Source: Takakia lepidozioides
Lineage: Eukaryota > Streptophyta > Takakiopsida > Takakiales > Takakiaceae
Assembly: GCA_030704615.1 (NCBI GenBank)
Contig: CM060734.1
Coordinates: 41,866,042 to 41,930,041, forward strand
Direction: 5' to 3'
Length of the DNA: 64,000 nucleotides
How positions within the stretch are numbered: the stretch's first letter is position 1; each line of letters begins with the position of its first letter. The notes under the pieces were generated by a model. It saw nothing but the letters and a program-made list of their open reading frames with translations. It was not told the DNA's origin and ran no database searches. Shown piece by piece: positions 1 through 11,845 of this stretch. The position numbers were made by a program, and so were the translations under genes.

Positions 1-2300
1 TTTGCTGTTCAAAGGTAGGCTTCCTGCCCTGAGTTTAAATTTCAGTCTAGTGCCGAGAGTGGGTAGACCCTTGAGGTCATCCAAGATGTCCTCCCCCATG
101 TCACAGACTGGAAACAAGTTCAGGGAAGTTTTCTGCCTAACTTCATTTTCATCAGACAATCTCATGGCAACAGACATGGTTGAGGACACTACAGCCTCTA
201 AGTCAGATTTATCCAGCAGGGTCAAGACTTGCGGATCCAGGTCCAGGTCCTTGAGGATCTCTTCTACTCTCTTCTGCCAGGACTTAGCCTGTTTGACAGG
301 GCGGTCCTGTTTCCAAGATATAGAGTCGATTAACTTAGGATATCTGGTGTTGGGCATATGTTGCAGCTGACCCCACCATCTGACCTTGAATTCATCTCGT
401 CGGGAGCTTAAGGACGGAATGCCAAACTCACCCCGAACAGCCACATTGGCTGTTTTGGAGCATGCTGACATACACTCCTTAAGCACCCCCACTTGAATGG
501 ATTCTAGAGACTTAGCCTGGTTGGAGTTATCAACCCATATAGCAGATCCGTACTCCAAGGCAGGTCTAATAACGCGACAAAGCATGGTTTTCTTAACCTC
601 AGAGTTGACCCCTCTGCAGTGGAAAAATTTAGTGAGCCCCAGAGCTTTGCCCTTGCCAGTTTGAACAACTTTCCGGATATGTGCATCCCAATTACAATTG
701 GAGGAGAACTCAACGCCCAGGTAAGTGTAGGAAGGGAGGACCGGGATCTCTTGGCTACCCCACTGCCACTTAAGATCACTTCCTCCCTCTCCTCTGTTGT
801 TGAATGCTACCACTGCACATTTGCTGACATTAGCCTCTAGCCCCCAAAGATCAAAGTATCTCTTCGCGCAATCAATCAACTCCTGGAGATTGGTTGGAGT
901 CTCCCCTATGCCTGCGAAGTCATCCGCAAACATAAGGGCTGGTATGGTGGTATCACCCACCCTTAACCCAAATCCCTCACTTTCCACATCCTCGAGGAGT
1001 TGATTGATGAAAACATTGAAGAGCAGAGTACATCCTTGAGCTACACCTTGGTCTATTTCAAAGAAGTTGGACTTCTGTCCGTTAACAGTGACACAGCTTT
1101 TGGTGTGAGCATACAAGTTGTGGACAACTCTCCACATCTTTCCCTTGATCCCACAAGACCAGAGGCGGAACCATAGGCCATCTCTCCACACTGTGTCATA
1201 AGCCTTTTTGACATCCAGGAAAAAGACATAAGTGGGTTTCCCTTCTTTTTTCCTTCCCTGGATAATCTGGCTTAGAGTGAAGATATGATCCACACAGCCC
1301 CTGTTTCGCCGAAAGCCAGCTTGGCCTTCGTGGAAACAACCTCTAGACTCCAGATGAACCTCGAGACGAGTACTTATAACTCTGCAGAATGTCTTGCCAA
1401 CAGCATTGAGGAGCGTGATGCCACGGTAGTTCCCCGGTTCTTCTCTGTCACCCTTCTTGTATAGATTGACAATGACCCCCTGTCGCCAGCGAAAGGGGAT
1501 CATTTCAGTCTTCCAGATAAGGTTAAAGAGGAGAACTAGGGCCTCTATCATGGGATTGCCACCGTGCTTGATAAGCTCGTTGACAATACCATCAGGTCCA
1601 CCAGCTTTATATCCATTTAAATGTTCAATTTCTTCTACAATCTCAGAAGAACCAATGGGAGCATTATAAGCCATTGAAATATACTCCAGTTCATCAGGGC
1701 TGTTTTGAATCATAGGAACAGTTTTTCCAACTGTGTCCCATTCAGCAGAAGACCCCTCACTGTTAGACCTAGAAGTTCTGCCAAGGATACTGTAGTGAGT
1801 TTCAAAGGTTTTGACAATGTCAACCGATGAAGTCACCACTGCACCTTTAGTAGTCTTCAGCGCTTGTACTTGCTGACCGTTTTTCGGCTTGTACAAACGT
1901 TGAAGGGCCAACCAGAATTTCTTTTCATTACCACCATGGTGGTTTGAGTTTATTTCACTGTATAACTTGTCCCAGTATAATTTCTTCTGAGACCTAACAA
2001 GCTGATTGATATCTTTACGGAGCTGGTAGTACCTCGCCCACAATTCTCTGTTGGTTTCCAAATTGCAGCACTCTTTATAGAGGGCTCGTCTCTCAGCTAT
2101 CTTGAGTTTAATCTCAGTAGTCCACCAATTAACTGCTCTACCGCAGACAATTAGTTTCCTCCCAATGATCTTGTCAGCCACGGAGGAAACGAAACTCTCC
2201 CAAGAGTCCACTGCTCTTTCGACTTCATTTCTTGCGTTAACAGAGCGTGACTGAAGTTCTTGGAGCGAAGACAAAATGAGGGAGAGCCTCTTGCAAGGCC
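1..2300 (-). pseudogene. LINE ORF2, reverse transcriptase part, frameshifted and open at the window edge
   Basis: Translating the minus strand from about 2300 to base 1 gives one open frame, offset by one from the endonuclease frame. RT blocks in order: YKAGGPDGIVNELIKH (around 1600), KKGDREEPGNYRGITLLN (around 1440), GQAGFRRNRGC (around 1310), FLDVKKAYDTVW (around 1210), IDQGVAQGCTL (around 1040), and FADD (around 940). After the RT the frame continues with no stop through about 300 further codons to base 1. Two defects suggest this copy is not autonomous: the frameshift from the endonuclease, and the loss of the residues normally reading SP(x) in RT motif B, where QGCTL is followed directly by LFNVF. 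Both look recent, since the rest is intact. Confidence 0.8.
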
Positions 2301-3358
2301 TGGACGTACTCAGCCTTGACCTCCTCATTGTGGAATTTTTCTATGCGCCACTTCCGAATTGAACGTTTCACAGATCTCTTGGTGGTGGGAAAACACCTTT
2401 TGATCTCAGTCCAAACCAGGAAGTGGTCAGAGGTACCAATATCAGTTCTGTCGATCAACACATTGGCACACTGGGGGAACAAAATTTTGTCCATTATGAT
2501 ATAGTCCACAATGGAACGTTCCCCAGTTTGGGATTTCTCACGAGTCCACTGCACTTGGTCACCACTTGTCCTGTTATTCAAGGTCAAAAGCTGAAGCTCT
2601 TCTAGACAGTTAATTAACCGTCTGCCATTAGAATTCAGCTCGTCCTCACCAAAAGGTCCAATGATATCGTCCTGATGGATCCCTTTGCCCACCCGGGCAT
2701 TGAAGTCCCCCAATAGTACCACCTGACCTTTGGCAAGGAACGAAGCACAGTCCAGCTTTACATCTTCGAAGGCCTTGTCTGCGTCAGCACTAAGGGTCCC
2801 CTCTGTGGGCATGTAAACACAACCAACAAAGAGGTCCTTTGTACTCATGCCGCCCTTCAAATTCAGTTTTAGCCAGATACTATGCTCGTACCTCAAACCC
2901 TTGTCGATAATTTCACAATTGTCAAACAAGAAATCACGGACAAAGAATCCGACCCCTTTTTGACCGCATTTGGCAGAGGCTGCCTTGAGAGTACACATCT
3001 TACCTGCCCATTTATAACCAATGACATCTCCAACCAGTTTATCCGACGTTTCCCATGTTTCTTGCCCAGCACAGATATGAATATCATTAGTCCGAAGAAC
3101 TTGTCCCACTTCAAGTTGTTTCCTTTGGTTGGTCAACCCTGAGAAGTTGAAAGTGGCCAGCCGCAATCCAGCCCTTTGCGTGTGAATTGTTTGTCGTCTA
3201 GGTAGCTTGTGATTGCTCCTGGATGGCCAACCGTTCTGCAAAGGGGGGACAGTTACCCCATGTGTAGATTTTGCTCGTCTTGTGTAAACTTTGAGAATTG
3301 GTAAACCATTCAGGGTACCAAATCTTTCAGTTACACGACACACAGGCTCCGCACACAT
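2237..3358 (-). CDS. LINE ORF2, N-terminal part: AP endonuclease domain
   Basis: This 373-residue frame begins with a peptide encoded by the tandem repeat (GTLNGLPILKVYTRR) and continues into an exonuclease/endonuclease/phosphatase fold. Visible motifs are LRLATFNFSGL near the start, ICAGQETW (metal-binding Glu), VLLGDFNARVG, and SIVDYIIMDK followed by TSDHFLVW (the terminal D-H pair). These are the expected catalytic blocks of LINE endonucleases, which nick target DNA for target-primed reverse transcription. The frame stops at 2237, where a single-base frame change separates it from the RT frame that overlaps its end. The true start is uncertain because the repeat region is shared with ORF1. 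Confidence 0.85.
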   Translation of the reverse strand: MCAEPVCRVTERFGTLNGLPILKVYTRRAKSTHGVTVPPLQNGWPSRSNHKLPRRQTIHTQRAGLRLATFNFSGLTNQRKQLEVGQVLRTNDIHICAGQETWETSDKLVGDVIGYKWAGKMCTLKAASAKCGQKGVGFFVRDFLFDNCEIIDKGLRYEHSIWLKLNLKGGMSTKDLFVGCVYMPTEGTLSADADKAFEDVKLDCASFLAKGQVVLLGDFNARVGKGIHQDDIIGPFGEDELNSNGRRLINCLEELQLLTLNNRTSGDQVQWTREKSQTGERSIVDYIIMDKILFPQCANVLIDRTDIGTSDHFLVWTEIKRCFPTTKRSVKRSIRKWRIEKFHNEEVKAEYVQALQEALPHFVFAPRTSVTLC

Positions 3359-3640
3359 AGGGGCAGATTGTCCGTCAGACTGCTTGGGGACAATTACCCC
3401 GTGTATAGATTTTGCTCGTCTTGTGTAGACTTTGAGGATTGGTAAACCATTTAGAGTACCAAATCCTTCAGTTACACGACGTTCAGGCTCTGCACACTTA
3501 GGACAGATTGTCCATCTGACGGCTTGGGGACAATTACCCCGTGTATAGAATTTGTTCGTCTTGTGTAAACCTTGAGGATTGGTAAACCATTCAGAGTACC
3601 AAATCCTTCAGATTCAGGACGTTCAGGTTCCGTACAGTTA
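3230..3640. repeat. Three tandem copies of a ~140-bp unit inside the LINE
   Basis: The string GGTAAACCAT recurs at 3300, 3441 and 3581, and the surrounding ~140 bases are closely similar each time. On the minus strand each copy encodes the same peptide core, GTLNGLPILKVYTRR. The array joins the end of ORF1 to the start of the endonuclease frame. Confidence 0.9.
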
Positions 3641-4116
3641 GGGGCATCTTGTCTTTCTGGCTGTTTGGATTCAACCTCATCCAGAGCATCAAACCGATTA
3701 GAAACTCTCCAGTTGAAGTTGTTGCCCTTGGTTGTCTTCCTAGAGCGCCCCATTGAATCACCAATGTCTAAGACCGCTCTCCAGCCAGTCAAGGGACGAA
3801 CTTCTTTGAGATTGAATTGATGCGGGACTCTATTAGAAGCACTTTTGGTCATTGCAACCTTCAACGTACCCCTGTTATCAAGTCTCGAGATGGTACCATT
3901 AGCTATGAAATCCAAGCCTAAGCTAGAGCATGTAGTTTTAAAGGACACATCGTCCATCCTGGGATTCACCCCAAAAACTACACATGAAGCCCTAGATTTG
4001 GCATAAGTAACCAATTCCCAGGGATCACCCTGAGGAGTGTTGATGTTGATAGGAGCTAAATTTTTGATTGTTTTCGCAGGCCATAAGTTTAAGCACAGGA
4101 ACCAACCCGAGCCCAA
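3472..4116 (-). CDS. LINE ORF1-like protein
   Basis: A 214-residue frame upstream of the endonuclease. The middle (VVFGVNPRMDDVSFKTTCSS, then a short basic stretch) could be an RRM-like nucleic-acid binding fold, as in ORF1 proteins of several LINE clades, but I see no zinc knuckle or coiled coil. The C-terminal part is acidic and polar, then enters the tandem-repeat peptide GTLNGLPILKVYTRR and ends in the repeats. Function as a nucleic-acid chaperone is inferred from position only. Confidence 0.55.
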   Translation of the reverse strand: MGSGWFLCLNLWPAKTIKNLAPININTPQGDPWELVTYAKSRASCVVFGVNPRMDDVSFKTTCSSLGLDFIANGTISRLDNRGTLKVAMTKSASNRVPHQFNLKEVRPLTGWRAVLDIGDSMGRSRKTTKGNNFNWRVSNRFDALDEVESKQPERQDAPNCTEPERPESEGFGTLNGLPILKVYTRRTNSIHGVIVPKPSDGQSVLSVQSLNVV

Positions 4117-4670
4117 GTGCCAAGTATGCTAGACAGAGCATACGACTGCCCAATTTGGGCGGAGGGGCTGCCCCCAAGCGGTAGGAGTCCGCTTGTTACC
4201 ATTCAGAGATCACACTCCAGGGAGTTGCAGGGAATGGCCCGTGTAGGCATATTTTAAAGAGGGAAAGGCCCCAAGCTTTCCAACTAAATCCAATGCACTA
4301 CCTTACCTGAAGCAAAGCGCTTCAGGTCGAAACAAACAAGGACACGAGGTCACAAGGCCGGCATTTAGTCACAGAGACATTAATGTACTCCCGTTTCAAG
4401 TCCACCCAATGTCAATAGGCTTCCTAGAGGACAGGGAGTTGTAGAGTAGCCCTGTCTGTGTTAAATAGAAGTGTAAGAAGAAAAAGGAAGACAAAAATTT
4501 ATGACATCGTGGAAGGTCCAATGGGTCGGAGGGACACAAGTAGAACCACAGAAGAGAGAGCCATTGCCAATGCGACAAGTTTTCTTCTAATAAAAGGCAC
4601 CCATCAAGTTTTCTGATTCGTAGATCTGTGGACTCGTATGGTGGCTGGGTGCTTTGTCTCTGCCCTTAAG

Positions 4671-7600
4671 TTTGCAGCAATTGTTGCACAGAAAGGTCAT
4701 TATGTCACTGCAGCCTTGGAGCTTTCAGAATCCACCAGAAAACGTGCTGGAGGACTGTTGAGTCTGGTTAGTGCACTGGGGTCAGCAGAACCATATCTCC
4801 TTGCAAGAGGAGGCAATGATGCAGCAACTGTCTTGGATTGGCTGGTCGACGGTCTGGGAGGTGGAGGAGGCCTTGGTCTTGAAGGTGCAGCTATGGCTGT
4901 TGAAGCCTGGCCTCGCCTAGCAGCTGTTCCTAGGCCCAAGCGTGTGGAGGTTTTGCAAGGCCCCTTTTTTGCGGCTGCTGCCCAGGTGAGTGGTTTGGTG
5001 AATGCTCCAATATCTCACTAGATCCATTATTGACTGTCTCATGAAAAATCCAGTGGTGTTGCTTGCTCTGATGCTATGGAGGTCTTCTGTGCTGTAATGT
5101 CTGAATGATGTTGGCAGAAATTTTGAACATGGAATTGGACTTCTTTGGAAAGTCAGTCACTCATAAATCCTTATGACAAGGGGCAGGCAATCATGCGAGT
5201 GGCCATGTATCCAGCGCACTTTTACACGTGGGACCAGTCAGTGGTGGAAGAGGATGACTTTTACAGGTCAGTCATGTAGGACAAATTTTGAAAAAAGAAG
5301 TCATCGAAGAGACATTGTGAAGGATAGAATGATTGGAAGGGGTTTTGGAGTTGGTCTGATGGTTTTAGTGGTCCCTACTTATTGTGTTTCAGGAATTCTG
5401 TGAATCTCCATGCGTGTACTGTTTCATGAGCCGTTTGGGCTTTTCGGTGATGTTAGGAGCTCATTTGTTTTTTGTTTTTTTTTCCATCTCATAGTAACAA
5501 ACTGCAGGAGTTGTCAGTAATGCCAAACACTGGGCTGCATGCACTCACAAATTACGATTGAGGTTTGACAAGTGTGCGTCTCTTTCTTCCCTCATTCTCA
5601 GGAGGGTGTGAGCCAGACTGATAGGAATGGGGGGAGAGACTTGCAGATTTCGAGAGGGGCCTGCCAAGGAGGCACTGTGTGTGTGCTTTAAAGAGCTGGG
5701 TGATGCCCTTCTGTCCCACATTGTGAACTGCTTGCACCAAGCTGCCACCTGGCAGCATGCAGAGGTCTGTCTCTTTGTTGCAGCCTCCTTGAGCAAGGAG
5801 GTTTTAGCAACCATCGGCATATCTTCGCAGTCAGGGACAAGGGTGGCTATCGAAGGGGATGAGACAGCTGCTAAGTCATTTCTCTTGGCTATCATTGGGC
5901 AGTTGCCTGGTAGCTCTCCAGTTATTCAGAAAGGTACCACTTCAAAGCTGTTAATAAGTGTTATGATCTAGTAGTTTTGAGGCATCAACAGTATACTGAC
6001 AAAAGTATTGTAAGTTTGGTCAAATTCCCTTCCAGTAATATCCTCATACACATCAGTGAAGAAAAGGTTGCGAGTGTGGTTTTAACCTAACTCATGGCGG
6101 TGTAGGGACTATGCAATATCTGAAAATTTTGGGTCCTTACCATTGAGACTCTAGGGATATCAGAATTGGTGATTGTTGGAAATAGCAATCCTTCTGTCAA
6201 TATCTATCGTGCAATTGTTGAAGTCTGGTCGTGATGTAGCATTTCTTGAGAACCATCCTCTGTCTTTGGCTGGGTAGATCAGTCAATGTAATCTATGAAT
6301 TTGACACCTATTGGACAATACCAAAGCCACTGACCTATCTGCTCGAAACGTTCTCCATAACTACCTTTTGCTTTCTTAGTTTGTGTGTCTTTGTCCCACG
6401 AGAGTTGTAGGCAATCAACCTGAGTATTTGAGCCCAGGACCATCTGTGCCTACCCTGGCTATCAAATTTCCATGAAACAATAGTTACTTGTGGTGTGAGA
6501 TGCTTGTGTAGTTTCCTCCAATCTTCTATTGATCATTTCTGCTACTTTGATGTCTGGTAGTTCACAAGGAGCTTGACCCAAGCCAATAAGAGCCTACTCC
6601 AGGTAACTAAAGCCCCCTTGAAATATAGGCGGCGGCTTTATTCTACCCTGTCCTTCAGGCACACGTTTGAAATATTTCCACAGAACTCAGTGCATGTGGC
6701 ATTTATGTGATGAGTCTAATTCACTAATTCCAACTCAAGCCAAGCAGAATGGCTTCCTGGTTGATAGGAAGTGTAGACTGCCAATGGGCCAAGGGAGATG
6801 GATATCTTAAGAGAGACCTCCCTATTGGATTTTGTTGCAGATAAGAGCAATTGGCCGCATGCAAGGCTAGTGGAGATGGCTGCGAGAGCCTTGGAGAGGT
6901 ATGCAGATTGGGCTGCAACGGAGACAAGTTCACTGGAGACCTGTGTAAGCTACACTGTGGGGGCCCTGTATATTCCTGATGGTAGGACCACACTCCTTTT
7001 TTCCATGTATGTCTCTTTTATGTTTCTTTAAATTTCACCTCTCTGCAAGCAAAAGGAGGAACACCAAGAGCAAACTTCCTGAAACAACTTGATGCAGATG
7101 CTGACCCTGGCTCTCTACGTCTTTCCGTGTGTTGCTCTCCTCGAGCTGATTGACAAGATGTAGCATATTGCTTCTCAGATTTCAACAGACAGACAATTCC
7201 GATGTTGTTAGCTGCTGAATGTGGCACTGTCTAGGGCTCATCTAGCAATATTTCTAACCTGAAGACAACTCTTTCAGAACTCATTGGAATTCAAAATGAC
7301 CAAGTCTTGATTGCGTCATTTGTCCAGTACATTGACTTGATGCTTTTCATAATTGATTTTTCTTCAAGATCTTGACATGTGATTGGATTAACAGCAAGAG
7401 GAAGGGCGGCAATTGCACTTAGAGAGTTGTGTCGGGCAGCTGCTCCCCATATTGCAGCTGCTCGAGCTCTTGCAGCACTCATGGGCGCATGTGAAGAAGC
7501 GGTAGCAGCATCGGTAGGTGTCTCTGATGGAGGGCTGGAGGCAGGGGATCGGCTTGCGATCATCCAGGGCCTTGCTGCAGTTGCTACTGCCTTGCCCCCA

Positions 7601-10600
7601 GAAGAAGCCTGTTTGGCATTTGCCCATCTCACATCAACAGCCATCTCTACTGTAAAAGCTCTAGCAGAAGCAAGGGTACTTTTCCTCTCTTGTCTATCAA
7701 TTCCCATTTAGAGCTTTGAGAGTGTCTTTTATTCTGCAAAATATGATGCAGAGTGACGGAGACAGATAGACATGGGTTCAGATATTGGCCAGGCTGTAAT
7801 TTGACACACACACACAATTGATAGGGCAATGTGGGCATTTGTGTGGAAGAGGGAGCGGAAAGAGAGGAAGCGGCCAGGGATAAGATGGCAGGTGTCACTG
7901 ACACAGGCATATGCAGGAGAAGCCATCTTCATATGAGACACTTTACTTGCGTCCTGTCCATCCTGTTGGCGTGCTGGCGTGTACTGTGCAGCCTACAGCG
8001 GGCCACATGTGTGGCATGGGAGGCGATGGATGCTCTGGCTGCACCTTCCCCTCCCTGGGTCGTTCCTCATCGTCTGTGACTAGGCTATTGTCTCATCTAT
8101 TGACTAGGCTAAACCTGCCAAGTGCCTTTAGCCATACTTCGCATCTTGCATGGTTGGTGGAAACCCTTCCTTGTGCATCACAGAACAAAAGTTGGGCCAG
8201 CTGTGTGCAAAAACATACCACTGCTGGGCTAGAATCCATTTGCTGGCAGAAGATGGCATGGGCCCACCAAATGGATGGAATGGACAGGAAGTCACATCCT
8301 TTTGTAAACATGCCTCGAAATGCAAGAGACCTACTGGAAGAATCTTTGGGGACTTCCACTTTCCATCTGTGTTTCCAATTGCATACTGTTAACTAATTTG
8401 AACACCCAAGACCTTGAAGCTAAAAGGTCATGTCAAATTATCTGCAGGAGAGAACAGAGGATTCAGGATCCATGCTTGCAGAGGCTCTAAGAGTGATTGC
8501 GGCGGCCACTGAGTTTGGAGTTCCTCCAGCCCAGAGCGTTGGCTCACACCCAGGCCTTATGATCTTGCAAGATATTTGGCCAGCCCTTGAGAAAATTGCC
8601 AGTCATTGGCCAGCATATGTTGATGTGTCTTCAGCACTATGTGAGCTCTGGGGCCTGATTGCGCAGAAAGTTGGAGTTGTGCTTTCTGGAGTTCTCCCTG
8701 CCGTGATAAAGGCAGCTACAGCTATGTTCAAGCAGCATCTTGTCGCTGCATGTCTTGATTGCCTTTCCAATGTGAGTATTTTGGCTTCTTGCTCTCTCCC
8801 TTCCTCTCCATGTCTCCCCTGGATTAAATAACTCTTCTTTTTTGGCCCTTTACAAAATCCAGAGGGTCTGGAAATTTATGTAAAGCCTGACCGCAACAAG
8901 CTGATTAAGCAAGAGCTCATAAATCTGGACATCAGAGAACCCCCTTACAACAAAGCTGCAGTTCTATCCCAACACTTTCCTGGACCTTGGCATTGATCTC
9001 GATGCCATAACAGGTACTGTAATGTCTCTGGCCGAAGTCATGTGTCAGCAGTGCTGGAATCAACATGGTGTTTTCTATCATGATGATGTTAGCTCCTACA
9101 TCAAATGATTTGGTCCCTGTAACTAGCTTGCTGCTGGCTCTGTGCAAGGGCTCTGGTAATGTATGGATGCGCCTCATTTACCCTAGCAGACTGAAACTGC
9201 CCAAACAGCTCAAGGAACTTTGCCCTCTAGGGCCAACTTTTGCAGTTAATGATCAATGAGGACATTATCCTTCTTGTACTTTCCTTTTGTGTCGAGTCCA
9301 CTTGAAGAGTATGACCATGGCCAAGTAAAAGATTCTTCTATGATACTGTATGTCATTAGATGAGTCTCGTAGTATGGGTCTGCCACGGGAGAGGTCAGCT
9401 TTAAGGGTGACATGGATTTTACCAAGGCTTGTTACCAACAGCTTATCAGTGTTCTGAAACATTCCTCCCTGGAAATTGCGAGGGGCTCTTTTTAGTCTGA
9501 CGAATATTGTTAGCTCATGAAAGGGAGATTAGATGCAGGTTGTGACTGTTTTGCCCACCCCGTCCTTGCAGATTGTAGCTCTCGTATCCGTTGAAGCGAA
9601 TGCAACCTCTCAAGTAGAGGAGAGCCTGGCAGAAAACCTACTGCAAGTCACAACAGCTATCAACGACCTTGAGCATATGGTGGCATCCAAAGAGGAATAC
9701 AAAGTTTCATCAGGCCTTCATACATTAGCTGGGATGGACGATCTAGAGAAAAAGAGGGGAAAGCAGCAGCAAACTGAAGTGCTTGGGGCAGTTTGTCGGC
9801 TGGGTCGGAGTTTTCTGCAAGGCAGACCTTCTATTTTGTTGCCCTCACCTGCATTTCTCAACATTATTCATTGTGCCATAGGTGTGTACTTTGCTCTGCT
9901 TTCAGTTTAGCATCCACTCCTTTGAGTTTGTCTATATCGAGCTATTTGTAAGTATAAGCTAGGAGCGAGGATACCAACCTAAGACAAGTCACAATGACAG
10001 ACACACCTTTGCACCTGAGTAAGCTCTTGATATTATCAAAGGTCCACAACTGTTGATACCATTGCATTTGACCCTACACAAGATCCCTGCAGCCGCCCAG
10101 TTTCTTCACTAGTGTGTGAGGAAGGGAGTCTGTGCTTGAAAATCAGTGAAGTTCCTCTGGACTCGGGATTGGCTAGCCTGGTGGGGCATCGTGTCTCAGC
10201 TAGTAACCCTGTAAGGTTTAGTGTTTGTGGCTTGTAGGCAAAATGTGTGGGTCTCTCATTCAGGCAGTTCCTGATTGAAGCTCCAGCTCGGGTCCTGCCT
10301 TTCCAGGAAAAGCTTTGTGCAGTGAGAAATGAAATGGTGCTTTATAAGGTCCACGGAAAGCTCATAGAGCTTATGGGACAAAATGGAAGAAAACATGAGA
10401 GAGGAACGAATCCAGAAACCAAGAATAACAATTAATGTTCTAGCAATTGTCTAAGGGTGAAGGCCTCGTGCAGGTAGAGAAACCTAGTTATACATTCCAC
10501 TGCTTCAACTAAGAAAATTTCAGAGAATATAAACATATTAATGCCTTGACTTCGAAATTTGAAGATCTGTAACATATGCTCCCTGTATGTGGCCTCAAAT

Positions 10601-11845
10601 TTTAAAGTTGGAGTCCTATTTGCTTTCTCTATTTTTTAACTTTAATATGGGTTTGTGAAGCAGGGTGTGTTCAAAGAAGAGAAGTGGGCCCAGCTTTGGC
10701 AGCTGCCAAGTTTATGGCAGAGGCGGTTATTTGTGTGGGACTAAGTGACAATGGTGATAAGGATAATATTGAATGGCGGCTGCCACAAGAGCTTGTGCCA
10801 CATGTGGATACAGCGGTGGGCTTCTATGGGGCACTAATGGTGGAGGTAAGTTAGCTTCTTTACTTTGACATATGCTTGGAAAATGCACCTACATTACATG
10901 TATATACTGTCTATATGTTGGTCTCATATGCATGACCAGGCTATTATTTTGAGTGCTGGATATGCTCTTTCCTTTCCCCATACAAATTTTTCTTCAGATG
11001 AATTCAAATCAAACATTTGGAACTTCTGGAGGCTTCACAGTCAAGATTTCTGGAAGATTCCGCAAGGAAGTCGAAGATTTGTCCAGTTGTATCTAAACTG
11101 GTAACCCATCTTGGGTGTCGATCTTCTGATATGCGACACGTTTGTCAGTCACATGGCCAAATTAATGACTCATGAAATTTTTGATGCTGAATGAGCAGTC
11201 TGTACTGTACTTCATACCTTAATTGTAAGAAAGACAAGCCCTTTGCACCTTCTCAGCTGGGTTTCACAAGATGGACTGCGGTTCCACGTTGCAGGTAGTG
11301 CTCAAGGCAATATCCAGGATGGAACTTGTGGAGGACTTGAGAGATGCACTTGCGGATGTTTTATATGGGCTTTGCCTGAGGTATGCAGCTGCAAGTGAGA
11401 CGGCCATGCTTGCTGTCCTCAACTCAGCTAACTTTCCTGCAAGGTGCGGAGTGTTGACTGAATCAGACAAGAAGCTTTTTGTAGCAGCAGCTGTAAAGCA
11501 ACCACTGCATCCTAGGCGAAGATTCCAAGGTAAAAATTTCTACTCCTCTTTATAGGGTTATTGAGAAGAGATGTAAAAACACTTTGAGTGATACGAATGG
11601 GATCTCAGATGCACACAACATTCCATGCCTTTTTTGTGAATGCAATTGTGTGTATAGTCAAACTTTTTTGCTTATGATCGACAGGATAATTTAGTTGTAG
11701 CCTTTCCAGTTTGCACCTTACCGCTGTCCATTTTCTAACCTGAGTTTTCAATATCTTTGATGCAGAGCTTGTGGGCGATTTTGGTAGAGTATGTCAGGCA
11801 CAGATGCCTTCAGAAGTCCTTGCTGGCTATCAGCGTGGGCTCTAA
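4671..11845 (+). CDS. IPO13: Importin-13-like karyopherin beta, N-terminal exons missing
   Basis: Nuclear transport receptor of the importin-13/transportin-3 type, built of HEAT repeats and carrying cargo through nuclear pores under Ran control. Ten exons join in phase: 4671-4985, 5187-5266, 5647-5933, 6841-6981, 7395-7675, 8448-8771, 9572-9881, 10664-10845, 11295-11529, 11766-11845 (stop). The join of exons 2 and 3 creates DDFYRFREG, a family hallmark; other matching blocks are LERYADWAA...YTVGALYIPD, ALRELCRAAAPHI and LPPEEACLAFAHL. Introns are GT-AG throughout. The visible 744 residues fall roughly 200-250 short of the usual 950-1000; no N-terminal exons lie between the LINE and 4671. They are probably left of the window, with the LINE in an intron, or the gene is broken. 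The first acceptor (4671) is the least certain boundary. Confidence 0.85.

Larger units (their letters stand above)
1..4330 (-). mobile_element. Non-LTR retrotransposon (LINE), 3' end outside the window
   Basis: Read on the minus strand, the element runs from about 4330 down to the left edge. It carries in order an ORF1-like region (4116-3472), a three-copy tandem repeat, an apurinic endonuclease domain (to 2237) and a reverse transcriptase that stays open to base 1. RT motifs visible include KKGDREEPGNYRGITLLN, FLDVKKAYDTVWRDGLW, QGVAQGC and FADD. The wording of the RT is unlike the plant L1-type LINEs I know and closer to elements common in animal genomes; this is recalled similarity, not a search. 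The 5' boundary is approximate because no target-site duplication can be checked without the 3' end. The element lies antisense to the importin gene immediately to its right. Confidence 0.88.

Noticed and set aside
2-1669. Several plus-strand open frames in the LINE
   Set aside because: They are antisense to the reverse transcriptase frame, which carries all the motifs.
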